Counted from the stretch's first letter, positions 44,851 through 54,881 are shown. The stretch is 64,000 bases of DNA from Butyrivibrio sp. AC2005 (GCF_000424145.1 NZ_AUJI01000023.1:33656-97655); one strand, 5' to 3'. Program-made: numbers and translations. The notes: generated by a model not told the origin, from the letters alone.

Positions 44851-46599
44851 TTACGCTACGTTCTTCTTGTCTGCGTTCTTCTTTTCCTTATACTGGTTTA
44901 CAAGAACCTTGGCTGCAATAGCTGATAATACAAGTGAAAGTACAACAAGCAGAATGGCGATTCCGGCCTGAATAAGTGCCCATACATCGGCAGCACCTGA
45001 AGTGTAAGCAGTAAGCTTTGCGGTGATGGTCTGAATAAGTGAGCAGATGGTTACTACAAGCATGAATACCATAGGAATGTAGAACATCTTGTTATTCTTA
45101 CCAACTGCGCCGAGCCATGTGCAAACAGCGATGAGGCCTACAGCGGCAAGGAGCTGGTTTGCAGCACCGAAGAGAGGCCATATCTTGGTGTAACCTGTCA
45201 TACCAAGGCTGACACCGAGAACTACAGTGATAACTGTTGCTACATAAGGATTAGCAAGAACTTTCTTGTATCCTGTAGCATCTTTTGCTGTCTGACCCTG
45301 CTCAAGGAAGAATTCCTGGAACATATATCTTGCAAGACGGGTAGCTGTATCAAGTGATGTAAGGCAGAAAACCGAAACAGCAAGGATCAGCATCTGATAC
45401 ATGGTATTCTGCACGCCGGGTGCGAAGCTGCCAATCATGGCTGAAAGACCGCCGGCAAATACCTGTGTAGGACTTGCATATGTTCCATCTGCAGCGGATG
45501 CCCATACAAATCCGATTGCGCAGAGTGAAATTACAGCTACTGTACACTCAATAAGCATAGAGCCATAAGCTACAGGGCGGGCATTTTTTTCATTATCAAG
45601 CTGCTTAGCTGTTGTACCTGATGAAACAAGTGAGTGGAAACCGGAAATGGCACCACAGGCAATTGTTACAAAAAGAGCAGGGAAAGCAGTTCCTGTTGTG
45701 AATACGCCTGTTCCCTTAAGTGATGCATCACCCATGGCAGGAACGGCAAACTGACCGTGACCTGTTACAACTGCACCGATTACTGCGATTAAGCCTGCAG
45801 CAATCATGAAATAAAGCAGGAAAGAGCTAAGATAGTCTCTGGGCTGCAGAAGAATCCATACAGGAGTTACTGAAGCTACAAGAATATAGGCACCAAGTAC
45901 CCACATCCATGTGTTGTATGTAAGTGCAACAGGATGGAAGTTAAGGCCGATTGCTACGATTGCTGCAATTCCCACACAACCTAATACTGAAGCAATACCG
46001 ATATTAACGTTTTTTCTGTAAACAAAGTAACCAAAAACAATAGCCAGAGCAATGAAAAGAAGTGAAATCATGGCTGTGGACTCGTTCGCAGCAAGGGTAG
46101 CACCTTCTACTGCAGCACCGGCAGCTGTGGTAGTACCAAATGTACTTGCAACGATAGAGCTAAAAGCTGCTACTACCAAAAGCAGTGTAAGATAACCAAA
46201 TGTAAGGAAAAGCTTTTTAGCAGCACTGCCCATGGAATCGTCTATGATTTCGCCGATTGATTGTCCCTTATGACGAAGGGAAGCAAAAAGTGCGCCAAAA
46301 TCATGCACGCCTCCAAAGAAAATACCACCGATTAAAACCCAAAGAAGTACAGGTACCCAGCCGAAGACTGCGGCCTGAATAGGTCCGTTAATAGGGCCTG
46401 CTCCTGCGATTGATGAAAAATGGTGCCCCATAAGGACAGGTGTTTTAGCCGGAACATAATCCATACCGTCCTCTAATTCATGTGCGGGTGTCTTTCTGTC
46501 AGGATCGATTCCCCACTGCTTTGCAAGCCAGCCGCCATATAAAACATATCCGGCAACAAGGATTGCAATGCTTACAATAAGTAATAATGCTGCATTCAT
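44851..46599 (-). CDS. cstA: CstA-family carbon starvation / peptide-pyruvate transporter
   Basis: 582 residues, about sixteen membrane segments. The family signature is at the N-terminus: TPAHELEDGMDYVPAKTPVLMGHHFSS is split here as PAHELEDGMDYVP and MGHHFSSIAGAGPI. GVHDFGALFASLRHKGQS follows. CstA proteins import peptides or pyruvate under carbon limitation, using H+ or Na+. It lies 39 bp after a gene of unknown function in the same direction, probably one transcript. In E. coli it is under Crp control; here the regulation is unknown. Confidence 0.93.
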   Translation of the reverse strand: MNAALLLIVSIAILVAGYVLYGGWLAKQWGIDPDRKTPAHELEDGMDYVPAKTPVLMGHHFSSIAGAGPINGPIQAAVFGWVPVLLWVLIGGIFFGGVHDFGALFASLRHKGQSIGEIIDDSMGSAAKKLFLTFGYLTLLLVVAAFSSIVASTFGTTTAAGAAVEGATLAANESTAMISLLFIALAIVFGYFVYRKNVNIGIASVLGCVGIAAIVAIGLNFHPVALTYNTWMWVLGAYILVASVTPVWILLQPRDYLSSFLLYFMIAAGLIAVIGAVVTGHGQFAVPAMGDASLKGTGVFTTGTAFPALFVTIACGAISGFHSLVSSGTTAKQLDNEKNARPVAYGSMLIECTVAVISLCAIGFVWASAADGTYASPTQVFAGGLSAMIGSFAPGVQNTMYQMLILAVSVFCLTSLDTATRLARYMFQEFFLEQGQTAKDATGYKKVLANPYVATVITVVLGVSLGMTGYTKIWPLFGAANQLLAAVGLIAVCTWLGAVGKNNKMFYIPMVFMLVVTICSLIQTITAKLTAYTSGAADVWALIQAGIAILLVVLSLVLSAIAAKVLVNQYKEKKNADKKNVA

Positions 46600-46638
46600 T
46601 CTTTTTCTCCTCCTTTTTCTCCCCCCGTAGGGTATATA

Positions 46639-47229
46639 TCAACTGACATATTCATAAGAATCGTCAGCTGCAGCCTCTGTCTGCGATGTGCCTGCACTAC
46701 CTGTCTTTGCGTAGGCATCTTCAAGAAGCGCTTTCATGTCTTTTCCGGAATGGTTAGTTACTACCTTGCCGCTTTCTATGGAAATAACGGCAAGTCGCGC
46801 TTCGGAGTGTCCCCGGAAATTAAACAGATATCCTTTATCATAGTGAAACTTCTGTACCGCTTTGATGGTGTTTACATCAAGATCATTTGATGTCATGACA
46901 ACAAAGGTAATATATGAACACATATGATCTTTTTCAGGATACTTGTCATTTTTTCTTACAAGTACAGGCTCAGCCTGCCTGGTGATAACATCCATAAGCT
47001 CGGACAGCTTTTGAAGATCAAACTGATCCTCTTTAATGAAAAGAACATGTTCATAAGCCTTGATAGCCCAAAGCTTCGCTTCCTTCTTTAGTACATATTT
47101 TTCGCTGAGTGAATAAAACCACGCATATGCAGGGTAAATTCTGTCGCCCAGCTTGAAGTTTTCAGTTATATCGAAGTTTGCCTGATAGCGGCGAAGAAGC
47201 TCCCCTAAATATTTGTCAGAAAAACTCAT
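46639..47229 (-). CDS. Protein of unknown function upstream of cstA
   Basis: 196 residues from the ATG at 47229, with AGGGG upstream; an ATG 24 bp earlier is less likely. It is soluble and rich in aromatic and charged residues: LGELLRRYQANFDITENF, IYPAYAWFYSLSEKYVL, then MCSYITFVVMTSND and RGHSEARLAVISIESGKVVTNHSG. The C-terminal 20 residues are flexible. Its neighbour suggests a link to cstA expression or nutrient stress. I cannot assign a family with confidence. Confidence 0.8.
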   Translation of the reverse strand: MSFSDKYLGELLRRYQANFDITENFKLGDRIYPAYAWFYSLSEKYVLKKEAKLWAIKAYEHVLFIKEDQFDLQKLSELMDVITRQAEPVLVRKNDKYPEKDHMCSYITFVVMTSNDLDVNTIKAVQKFHYDKGYLFNFRGHSEARLAVISIESGKVVTNHSGKDMKALLEDAYAKTGSAGTSQTEAAADDSYEYVS

Positions 47230-47504
47230 ACAAAACCCCTTAAAAATAATCAATTAATTAAGTGCAAATACAACTTAGGGTACACTTTATCACTTTGACG
47301 CGTTATTGCAAGATGACAAATTTAATCAGTTTTTTTGATGGAGATTAATTTTGTAATGTATTTTGTTCTGATAAGAAAGAATCTGGTTATTTTTTTTTAA
47401 TAAAAATAGAACAATATTATTATTTATGGTGACTGACTATAATGATAAAATTAATTTATCTATCTATGCTTTTACGCTTCTTAAGAGGGATAGGAGAAAA
47501 AGCA

Positions 47505-48920
47505 GTGAACAGCAACCAAAAACCTTTGAAACGAAGTATTTTCATAATTACAATTCTATTCATAACTATGTTATGTCTGGTATTAAGTATTCTGGCATAT
47601 TCTACATTTACCAGTTCAATTTATCGTGCATATGATAAGCGTATGGATGATATATTACAGTATGTATGCAGCCATATTGATATGGAGGATCTTTCTGAGT
47701 GCGTTGATACAGGTGTGGAGTCTGAAAAATTCAAGGAAATGGGTTCTTTTATGGATTCCATTATGGAAGATTTTGATATCCATTATTTGTACATTGTAAA
47801 ACCTGATTTGGATAGTGAGCAGCATGGAATGATGAATGTATTCTCTGCTGATACCGCATATGGAAGAGAAACTGACCCTGATGGTTATTATCTGGGACTT
47901 ATGCTTTATGACGTTTATGAAGAAACTGAGCTACAGGTGTATCAGGCTGCTATGGAAAGAAATACGGTTTCGCGGTTTAAGAATTTCTCTTCCTGGGGAT
48001 ATGATTACACAGCAGCCAAGCCCCTTGTAAACAGCGATGGCAAACATTTCGCACTTCTCTGTGTGGATATAGAAGTGGAAGACGTTCAGCTGGCTATAAC
48101 AACTTATACGACCATTACAGTTCTTTTAATAGGCTTTATGGGACTGATATTCCTTGGACTTTTTATAAAATGGATGAACTACAACATTACAGAACCTATA
48201 GGCCAGCTTGAGAAAAGTGTGGTTGCATTTGCAAAGCTCAGCCATTCAAGGGAAGATCCTAATCTTCTTAATTATACTCCGCCTGTCATTCATACCCGAA
48301 ATGAGGTAGAGTCTCTATCAAAGGCGATAACACAGATGGCCAAGGATATGCGTATGTATGTCAATAATATTCTGGAAGCCGAGGGAATGGTTGAGGATAT
48401 GAAGTCCCAGGTTAACCGGATGGATATGCTTGCTTATCAGGATGCACTTACAAATGTAAAGAATAAGGCATGGTATGACAAAACAGAGATACGTATAAAT
48501 GAAGACATTGCAAATAATACTGCATGTTTCGCTATACTAATGGCAGATATAAATCATCTTAAAAAAATAAATGACCACTATGGACATGAACACGGAAATG
48601 ATTATATTCTTGGAGCATGTCATATGATATGCAGTACCTTTAATCATTCTCCTGTGTTCAGAATCGGTGGAGATGAATTTGTTGTACTTCTTGAGAACCT
48701 GGATTATAGCAACAGAGATAAGCTCATTTCAAAGCTGAAAGAACTATTTGAAAAATCCGCTTCTGATGAGAGTAAAGAGCCGTGGGAACGTTATTCTGCA
48801 GCAATTGGAGTTGCAGTGTATGATCAGTATATTGATACTTCAATGAATGACGTCTTCAAACGGGCGGATGATTTGATGTACAAAAACAAATTGGAATCCA
48901 AGATGGCAAGAGAGGATTAA
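47505..48920 (+). CDS. Membrane diguanylate cyclase (GGDEF) with extracytoplasmic sensor
   Basis: 471 residues from GTG at 47505, which has AGGAG ten bases upstream; longer frames from 47442 lack a site. Membrane segment 1 is near 12-35, then a sensor of about 150 residues (DFDIHYLYIVKP, SRFKNFSSWGYDYTAAKP), segment 2 near 205-228, a HAMP-like linker, a short coiled coil, and the GGDEF domain from about 300 with RIGGDEFVVLLENL. The allosteric RxxD motif is not obvious. It makes the second messenger c-di-GMP in response to an external signal. A PilZ protein follows 400 bp downstream. Its stop abuts the stop of the convergent 84-residue gene. Confidence 0.93.
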   Translation: MNSNQKPLKRSIFIITILFITMLCLVLSILAYSTFTSSIYRAYDKRMDDILQYVCSHIDMEDLSECVDTGVESEKFKEMGSFMDSIMEDFDIHYLYIVKPDLDSEQHGMMNVFSADTAYGRETDPDGYYLGLMLYDVYEETELQVYQAAMERNTVSRFKNFSSWGYDYTAAKPLVNSDGKHFALLCVDIEVEDVQLAITTYTTITVLLIGFMGLIFLGLFIKWMNYNITEPIGQLEKSVVAFAKLSHSREDPNLLNYTPPVIHTRNEVESLSKAITQMAKDMRMYVNNILEAEGMVEDMKSQVNRMDMLAYQDALTNVKNKAWYDKTEIRINEDIANNTACFAILMADINHLKKINDHYGHEHGNDYILGACHMICSTFNHSPVFRIGGDEFVVLLENLDYSNRDKLISKLKELFEKSASDESKEPWERYSAAIGVAVYDQYIDTSMNDVFKRADDLMYKNKLESKMARED

Positions 48921-49175
48921 TTACAAGTCAAAATCTTCCTTATCCTGTGGAGACATGATTCTTCGTGATAATTCCTGCTCATTATCGAGGATGTAGTCAA
49001 TACGCTGGCACCATATCTCATATAAGATATTTATGATTTTTTCAGGATCATGTCCGAGCTTTTCGATTTCTTTGCGCTCCTTATCCAGTTCATCATGGTA
49101 ATGTTTAAAGTAAGGATCGTCTATAAGATCAATTTTGGCACAGTTTATAAATGCATTGGCTCGTAGTGTATCCAT
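48921..49175 (-). CDS. Small helical protein, function unknown
   Basis: 84 residues, ATG at 49175 after AGGAG. It starts MDTLRANAFINCAKIDLIDD and contains helices ELDKERKEIEKLGHDPEKIINI and WCQRIDYILDNEQELSRRIM. No known motif. Stop codons of this gene and the convergent cyclase are adjacent with no base between, so the two transcripts must overlap at their 3' ends. Positioned inside a c-di-GMP signalling pair, but with no evidence for a role there. Confidence 0.75.
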   Translation of the reverse strand: MDTLRANAFINCAKIDLIDDPYFKHYHDELDKERKEIEKLGHDPEKIINILYEIWCQRIDYILDNEQELSRRIMSPQDKEDFDL

Positions 49176-49315
49176 AAAAATGCTCCTGTTTTTAGTAATG
49201 ATTGAGTGTTTACATTTCTGATTTTATTTTATCACGGTAATATATTGGGTTTTATAAAGCTTTTGTAAAATGCTATGGAAATTAGTGTAAAAATGAAGAA
49301 TGCAGAGGATAGGAC

Positions 49316-49678
49316 ATGAATGATAGAAGAGATTATAGCAGAATCATGATGAGCAGTAAGGTAATGGTTTTTGTTGAAGGCTATGAAGGTGAGATAGATG
49401 GGGTTGTCTCTGACCTTAGCGAGGAGAGTATTGGCATAAGGTGCAATATTACCGAAGAGCAGAAAAAGCTGATCGAGGCGCACCAAATGATAACCTTCCA
49501 GTTCGTTGATGCATATATGGTAGGAAAAAGGAAAAAGACTGATGTAGTCCAGGCATGTGCTTTGATAAAAAGAGTGAAATATTCTGATGGAGAATGTTTC
49601 ATAGGAGGCTATGTGAGGGATGAAAATTACAGAAGATATGTCATAAGGAGAAAGATGTCTGCATTTTACAAATGGTAA
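49316..49678 (+). CDS. PilZ-domain c-di-GMP receptor
   Basis: 120 residues. The binding signature is intact: RRDYSR at about residues 4-9 (RxxxR) and DLSEESIGIRC at about 33-43 (D/NxSxxG). The rest is the six-strand barrel. Stand-alone PilZ proteins alter motility or surface polymer functions when they bind c-di-GMP. It is close to the GGDEF cyclase at 47505 and 24 bp upstream of the SUV3-like helicase, with which it may be co-transcribed. Confidence 0.88.
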   Translation: MNDRRDYSRIMMSSKVMVFVEGYEGEIDGVVSDLSEESIGIRCNITEEQKKLIEAHQMITFQFVDAYMVGKRKKTDVVQACALIKRVKYSDGECFIGGYVRDENYRRYVIRRKMSAFYKW

Positions 49679-49702
49679 GATGAAGGACCAAGGTGATAAT
49701 AT

Positions 49703-51826
49703 ATGTCGTCTAAAAAGCATCAGAAAAGATTTGTCAGGAAAAGAGTAAAGTTTCAGGACGAGCTTAAAAGTGCCGGTGCGGTTTTTCCTGTGCAAAGATT
49801 TGATGATTATTGGGAAAAAAATAAAAACGAAATGGGACGTATTACGCTTTCTGCCTGTAAAGAAGCGCTGCGCACGGATAAGTTTTTTGTAAATGGTAAA
49901 ACTGCTTTTGGAAGGGTGCAAAAACAGGAGCTGTATAAGGGAAATATAGAAAAATTCTGCAGACAGCTCTCTGAAGATTTGCATCCTTCGGCACTTTTTG
50001 AAACATTTCCCGGAATATCACATGCTATTTATATACATATGCTGGAAGCAGACGATACTGCGCTGGCAGGTTTTGTAGGGAAAAACAGAGAAAAAGTTGC
50101 TTCAAAGCTGATTTTAAAACATATTCGTCTTTCAAGGAAAATTTGGGATTTAGTCACATATGTTAAGGCAAATCTCACAGAAGAGATTATATTACGGGAA
50201 CTTGAGAAAAATCCCAGGTATAAATATCTGACTAAGCGACTGTTACAGGCTGTTAAAGCCAAAAAGCTTCTCTATGAAAATATCCAGACATCTACACCGG
50301 ATGATCTTACAACCCTGTTTCCTCTTGCCAGAAAGATGGAACGGAAATTTGTTATGCATATAGGACCGACAAATTCCGGCAAGACGCATCAGGCAATGGA
50401 GGAACTAAAGAAAGCTCCCAATGGGATATATCTTGCACCACTCCGTCTTCTTGCTTATGAACAGTATGAGAGAATGAACAGCGATGGCGTACCGTGCTCG
50501 ATGATAACAGGCGAGGAGAGGATACTGATGCCGGGTTCTTTTCATCAGGCATCCACCATTGAAATGCTGGACATAAATGAAGAATGGGAAATGGCTGTCA
50601 TCGATGAAGCTCAGATGGTAGCAGATGAACAGCGCGGCGGATCGTGGACAACAGCTATTCTGGGCATCAGGGCTAAGATGATACATCTGTGTGCTTCTCC
50701 TGATGCGGAGGAGACACTGAAGAAGATGATAGAATCCTGTGGGGATAAGTATGAGGTTACTTATCACGAACGAATGACACCGCTTGTTATGGATAAAAAT
50801 GCTGAGAATTTCAGCTTTCCGGATGACGTCAGGGATGGTGATGCGCTGATAGTTTTTACAAGAAGAGACGTGCATAGTGTAGCCGCGGAGCTTCAGGATA
50901 AAGGTACTAAATGTAGTATAATATATGGTGCTCTGCCGTATGATGTAAGACATAGGGAAGCCGGCAAGTTTGCAAGTGGAGAGACAAAGGTCGTTGTGGC
51001 TACTGATGCCATAGGAATGGGTATGAATCTGCCTATTCGACGCGTAGTATTTCTGCAGACCGCAAAGTATGACGGAAAAGACGACAGAATGCTTACTTCT
51101 TCCGAAGTAAAACAGATCGCAGGGCGGGCAGGAAGATATGGTATATATGATACCGGATATGTTACCTCGTATTACGATTATGAGATTATAAAACGGCTTC
51201 TGTTTGCAAAAACCGTGCCTTTGGATAAGGCAATGGTAAATATTCCGGAAGAATTCCTGGAGAAGGATGGCAGGATATCTACAATACTTGAAATGTGGAA
51301 CAAGATACCCGCAAGTGATTTTTATGACAAGGGAGATATCGATGAAAAGATACAGATTGCCAAGGCACTGGAGGGAATTGCAGATAACAGGGCTCTCATA
51401 AGAAAATTCATAAGAATTCCTGCTAATCCCGATAACAGAGAGACTTTTTCAATTTATATGGATTATTACAGGGATCTGGAAGAAAAAAGAAAGCCAAACC
51501 TGAAGGCGACTATGGATGATTACTGCGCTGAGAATATTGGTGAAGGAGATAACGAAGCCCTTCAGCTATTGGAGATAAGCAGTGCTGTATATGATTTTTT
51601 ATATTCATTTACCCGTTTATTTGGGGAAGAGGAACAGTTACAGGGAATTCTTAACGGGAAAAGAAAGATTTCGGAAAAGATATTTACAATACTTGATAAG
51701 CAGAATTTGAGTCTTAAATCCTGCATATACTGTGGGAAAAAGCTTAAATGGTCTTATAGGTACACTATGTGTCAGGAATGCTACAGAAAGAAACATGGAC
51801 ATAGAAATTACAAACAGCTAAAGTAA
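49703..51826 (+). CDS. SUV3-like RNA/DNA helicase with C-terminal zinc ribbon
   Basis: 707 residues. Superfamily 2 helicase of the SUV3 group: motif I HIGPTNSGKTHQ (lysine near 227), LAPLRLLAYEQYER (Ia), CSMITGEER, motif II DEAQM (aspartate near 301), ATDAIGMGMNLPIRRVVF (V) and QIAGRAGRYG (VI). The first 215 residues are a helical extension. The last 30 hold CIYCGKKLKWSYRYTMCQEC, a CxxC...CxxC zinc ribbon not found in the mitochondrial protein. In mitochondria SUV3 works with an exoribonuclease in RNA decay. A similar RNA-turnover role is plausible here. It lies just after the PilZ gene. Confidence 0.9.
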   Translation: MSSKKHQKRFVRKRVKFQDELKSAGAVFPVQRFDDYWEKNKNEMGRITLSACKEALRTDKFFVNGKTAFGRVQKQELYKGNIEKFCRQLSEDLHPSALFETFPGISHAIYIHMLEADDTALAGFVGKNREKVASKLILKHIRLSRKIWDLVTYVKANLTEEIILRELEKNPRYKYLTKRLLQAVKAKKLLYENIQTSTPDDLTTLFPLARKMERKFVMHIGPTNSGKTHQAMEELKKAPNGIYLAPLRLLAYEQYERMNSDGVPCSMITGEERILMPGSFHQASTIEMLDINEEWEMAVIDEAQMVADEQRGGSWTTAILGIRAKMIHLCASPDAEETLKKMIESCGDKYEVTYHERMTPLVMDKNAENFSFPDDVRDGDALIVFTRRDVHSVAAELQDKGTKCSIIYGALPYDVRHREAGKFASGETKVVVATDAIGMGMNLPIRRVVFLQTAKYDGKDDRMLTSSEVKQIAGRAGRYGIYDTGYVTSYYDYEIIKRLLFAKTVPLDKAMVNIPEEFLEKDGRISTILEMWNKIPASDFYDKGDIDEKIQIAKALEGIADNRALIRKFIRIPANPDNRETFSIYMDYYRDLEEKRKPNLKATMDDYCAENIGEGDNEALQLLEISSAVYDFLYSFTRLFGEEEQLQGILNGKRKISEKIFTILDKQNLSLKSCIYCGKKLKWSYRYTMCQECYRKKHGHRNYKQLK

Positions 51827-51867
51827 TATAATAGCATAATGAAATAATAATGAGAAGAGGACATGAC

Positions 51868-54114
51868 ATGAAGACAGGAAAGCTTACAGGTGCAAAAAAG
51901 AATGAAAACAGGGTGGAATTAACTTTTGAAGAAGCGGTAATTACTATTGAGGTAATCACTGAAAATATTGTAAGGGTATTGAATCCATGCTGGAAGGCTG
52001 ATTATGCTTCTATCGCTATTGAGAAAAATGTGAGTATTGGCACGGAATTCAGTTTTGCAGAGGAAAAGGACAAAATCTGTATAGAAACAAGTGATCTTAA
52101 GCTGGAGGTTGGAGATGACTTTGCCTTTTCGTTTTATGATAAGTCCGGCAAATGCCTTCTTTCATCCTATAGTGGTAAGCGGGTAATAAAGGAAACCATC
52201 TCTGAAAAGACCAAAAAGCTCCTTGAGGCTGAGGGACATAAGGCTGCAGGCGGATCTAAGGATTATGCTGTTCAGGTTTTGTTTAATCGTTGCGGCGATG
52301 AGTTTTTCTATGGAATGGGTGATAAGACAGGTTTTCTTAACAAGGGCGGATATGCTTATGAAAACTGGAATTCTGATATTCCGCAGCTTCACAATGAGAC
52401 AATGCCCGCATTATATAAATCCATACCTTTTGTTATGGTTAAGAAAACAGAGGGACAGCCTTACGGACTTTTCTTCGATAACACATTTCATAGTTATATG
52501 GATTTTGGAAAAGAGAATAGTTCATATTTTTACTATGGCGCCGATAATGGCAATTTAGATTTTTATTTTATGACAGGCGATCATTTGAAGGATATTGTCG
52601 GTAAATACACATATCTTACTGGAAGAGCGCCTATGCCACAGCTATGGACACTTGGATATCATCAATGCAGATGGGGATACGAGAACGCAGAGGATATCCG
52701 CAAGGTTGCACATCTTATGAGAGAAAATCATATTCCCTGTGAGAGTGTCCAGTATGATATTGATTACATGGATGGATTCAGGGTATTTACCTGGGACGAG
52801 GAGAATTACGGTCCTAAAGGACAGCTTATAAATGAGCTGAAGCAGGATGGCTTTAAGGCGGTATGCATAATTGATCCGGGTGTTAAAAAGGATGAAGGAT
52901 ACTTCATGTATGATGAGGGAATCCGCAATGATTATTTTGCCAAGGACAAGGATTCTGAGGTTTATGTTAATGAGGTTTGGCCCGGGGATGCGGTATACCC
53001 TGACTTCGGACGAGAGGAAGTAAGAAAATGGTGGGGTGATAGCCATAAAATCCTGACTGATATGGGCGTTCAGGGTATTTGGAATGATATGAATGAACCT
53101 GCCAGCTTCAGAGGACCTTTGCCGCTTGATGTGCAGTTTCATATTGGTGACAGGCTTACGGATCATAGCGAGGTACATAATGTATACGGACACTTTATGA
53201 GTATGGGTACTTATGAAGGAATGAAGAAGATTACCGGTAAGAGACCGCTTGTTATTACGCGTGCCTGCTATGCAGGTTCCCAGAAATATGCTGCTGTATG
53301 GACAGGCGACAACCAGAGTGTATGGTCACATCTGAGAATGCTTATTCCACAGCTCTGTAATCTTGGGATGAGTGGTTTTACCATTGCAGGAACGGACATC
53401 GGTGGATTTGGAGGTGATTCCAATGCCGAGCTTATGGTGAGGTGGGTTCAGGCCGCAACCTTTAGCACATTTTTCAGGAATCACTGTGCAAAAGGTCAGA
53501 TTATGCAGGAACCCTGGGAATTTGGCGAGAAAGTTGTCCGTATTTATCGAAAGTATGTGGAACTGCACTACAGATTTTTGCCTTATATTTATGATTTACT
53601 GCATGAGAGCCAGGAAAACGGGCTTCCGGTTATGAGACCATTGGTGCTTAATTATGACGATGATGCAAATACCTATGAGCTAAATGATGAATATATGGTG
53701 GGAGAAAATATCCTTGTTGCACCTGTTGTTGATCAGGGCGTGACAAAGAGAATGGTTTATCTTCCCAAAGGAACATGGGTAGATTATTGGACTAAGGAGA
53801 GATATCAGGGAGAAAGCTATATCATAGCGGATGCACCTATTGATACATTACCCATGTACATAAAGGAAAACAGTATTATTCCTATGTATGAGAATGTACA
53901 GTATGTTGGGGAAAAAGCATACGATAAGCTTGAGCTTCTCGTTGCAGGAAAAGAAGCCCATTATACCCATTACCAGGACAATGGAGAGGACTTTAAGTAC
54001 ATGGATGGTGAATATAACCTTTATACCTTTGATTGGGAAAACGGAGAGTTAAAAACCAATCTGGTGCATGAGGGTTATGAAAAATATAAAACAGTTGAAG
54101 TGAATGTTATTTAA
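51868..54114 (+). CDS. GH31 alpha-glucosidase / alpha-xylosidase-like enzyme
   Basis: 748 residues from the ATG at 51868, with AGAGGAC upstream; a frame start at 51850 places that site inside the gene. Cytoplasmic, no signal peptide. The N-terminal sandwich is followed by the barrel with DIDYMDGFRVFTWD, the nucleophile aspartate near 407 in IWNDMNEPASF, and TGDNQSVWSHLRM and FFRNHCAKG. The proximal C-domain ends in PMYIKENSIIPMY. GH31 enzymes split alpha-linked glucose or xylose; the WNDMNEP form is usual for alpha-glucosidases. It is followed after 26 bp by the acetolactate decarboxylase gene. Confidence 0.94.
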   Translation: MKTGKLTGAKKNENRVELTFEEAVITIEVITENIVRVLNPCWKADYASIAIEKNVSIGTEFSFAEEKDKICIETSDLKLEVGDDFAFSFYDKSGKCLLSSYSGKRVIKETISEKTKKLLEAEGHKAAGGSKDYAVQVLFNRCGDEFFYGMGDKTGFLNKGGYAYENWNSDIPQLHNETMPALYKSIPFVMVKKTEGQPYGLFFDNTFHSYMDFGKENSSYFYYGADNGNLDFYFMTGDHLKDIVGKYTYLTGRAPMPQLWTLGYHQCRWGYENAEDIRKVAHLMRENHIPCESVQYDIDYMDGFRVFTWDEENYGPKGQLINELKQDGFKAVCIIDPGVKKDEGYFMYDEGIRNDYFAKDKDSEVYVNEVWPGDAVYPDFGREEVRKWWGDSHKILTDMGVQGIWNDMNEPASFRGPLPLDVQFHIGDRLTDHSEVHNVYGHFMSMGTYEGMKKITGKRPLVITRACYAGSQKYAAVWTGDNQSVWSHLRMLIPQLCNLGMSGFTIAGTDIGGFGGDSNAELMVRWVQAATFSTFFRNHCAKGQIMQEPWEFGEKVVRIYRKYVELHYRFLPYIYDLLHESQENGLPVMRPLVLNYDDDANTYELNDEYMVGENILVAPVVDQGVTKRMVYLPKGTWVDYWTKERYQGESYIIADAPIDTLPMYIKENSIIPMYENVQYVGEKAYDKLELLVAGKEAHYTHYQDNGEDFKYMDGEYNLYTFDWENGELKTNLVHEGYEKYKTVEVNVI

Positions 54115-54140
54115 ACGTTTTTCTATGAGGGGATTTGATT

Positions 54141-54869
54141 ATGAGTCAAATGAAAATGTTTCAGGTATCAACACTTCAGGCACTAATGCTTGGATATTCA
54201 AGGCCGGTAATATCTGTAAATGAGCTGCTTTCCCATGGAAATACAGGGCTTGGGACATTTACGGATGTTGATGGTGAGATGATAGTACTTGACGGTACAT
54301 GTTACAGAGCGACTGAAAATGGTGATGTTGTTATAGCTGAGCCGGAAAGGGGTGTACCCTTTTCGGCTGTATGTAATATGGAAGAATCTAATCCTGCAGA
54401 GTTTGGCAGGATGGAGAACGTAGGGGAATTAAAGACAGAACTCAACAATATCATTGACTCGCATTTTGGGTTAAATAGTATGCATATGGTCAGGATAGAT
54501 GGTGAGTTTGAGTTTGTGGACGCAAGATCGGAATCCGGCTACACCTCTAATCATATTTCTTTAAAAGATATCCTGGGTAAAACGCAAAAAGCGTTTAAAT
54601 TCGAAAATATCAAAGGGACACTGGTCTGTGTCTATTTTCCTGATTTTATGGATGGGATAAATGCAGCCGGATGGCATCTTCACTTTATTTCTGATGACAA
54701 AAAACATGGAGGCCATGTTTTTGAAATTGTGATGAAATCCGGAAGCGGATTGATCTCAAAGATTAACTCAATAGAAATTAAGCTTCCTGATGAGCCAGTA
54801 TTTGACACTTATTCTTTGAAACAGGCTTCCGACAATGAAATAAAGGAAGTAGAGCAGGGAAAAGGCTGA
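54141..54869 (+). CDS. budA: Alpha-acetolactate decarboxylase
   Basis: 242 residues from the ATG at 54141 after GAGGGGA. It converts acetolactate to acetoin in the butanediol pathway, drawing off surplus pyruvate. FQVSTLQALMLGYSRPVISVNEL opens the family fold; GTFTDVDGEMIVLDG is typical. The zinc histidines are in GWHLHFISDDKKHGGHV. No acetolactate synthase or acetoin reductase lies nearby. It follows the GH31 gene and precedes an amino-acid ABC transporter by 12 bp, so the three may be one transcript. Confidence 0.93.
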   Translation: MSQMKMFQVSTLQALMLGYSRPVISVNELLSHGNTGLGTFTDVDGEMIVLDGTCYRATENGDVVIAEPERGVPFSAVCNMEESNPAEFGRMENVGELKTELNNIIDSHFGLNSMHMVRIDGEFEFVDARSESGYTSNHISLKDILGKTQKAFKFENIKGTLVCVYFPDFMDGINAAGWHLHFISDDKKHGGHVFEIVMKSGSGLISKINSIEIKLPDEPVFDTYSLKQASDNEIKEVEQGKG

Positions 54870-54881
54870 GGGGAGGATATT

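Noticed and set aside
49232..49984. 250-codon minus-strand frame opposite the PilZ and helicase genes
   Set aside because: It is antisense to two genes with clear family motifs, is rich in Phe, Ser, Ile and His as mirror frames are, and has no ribosome site.
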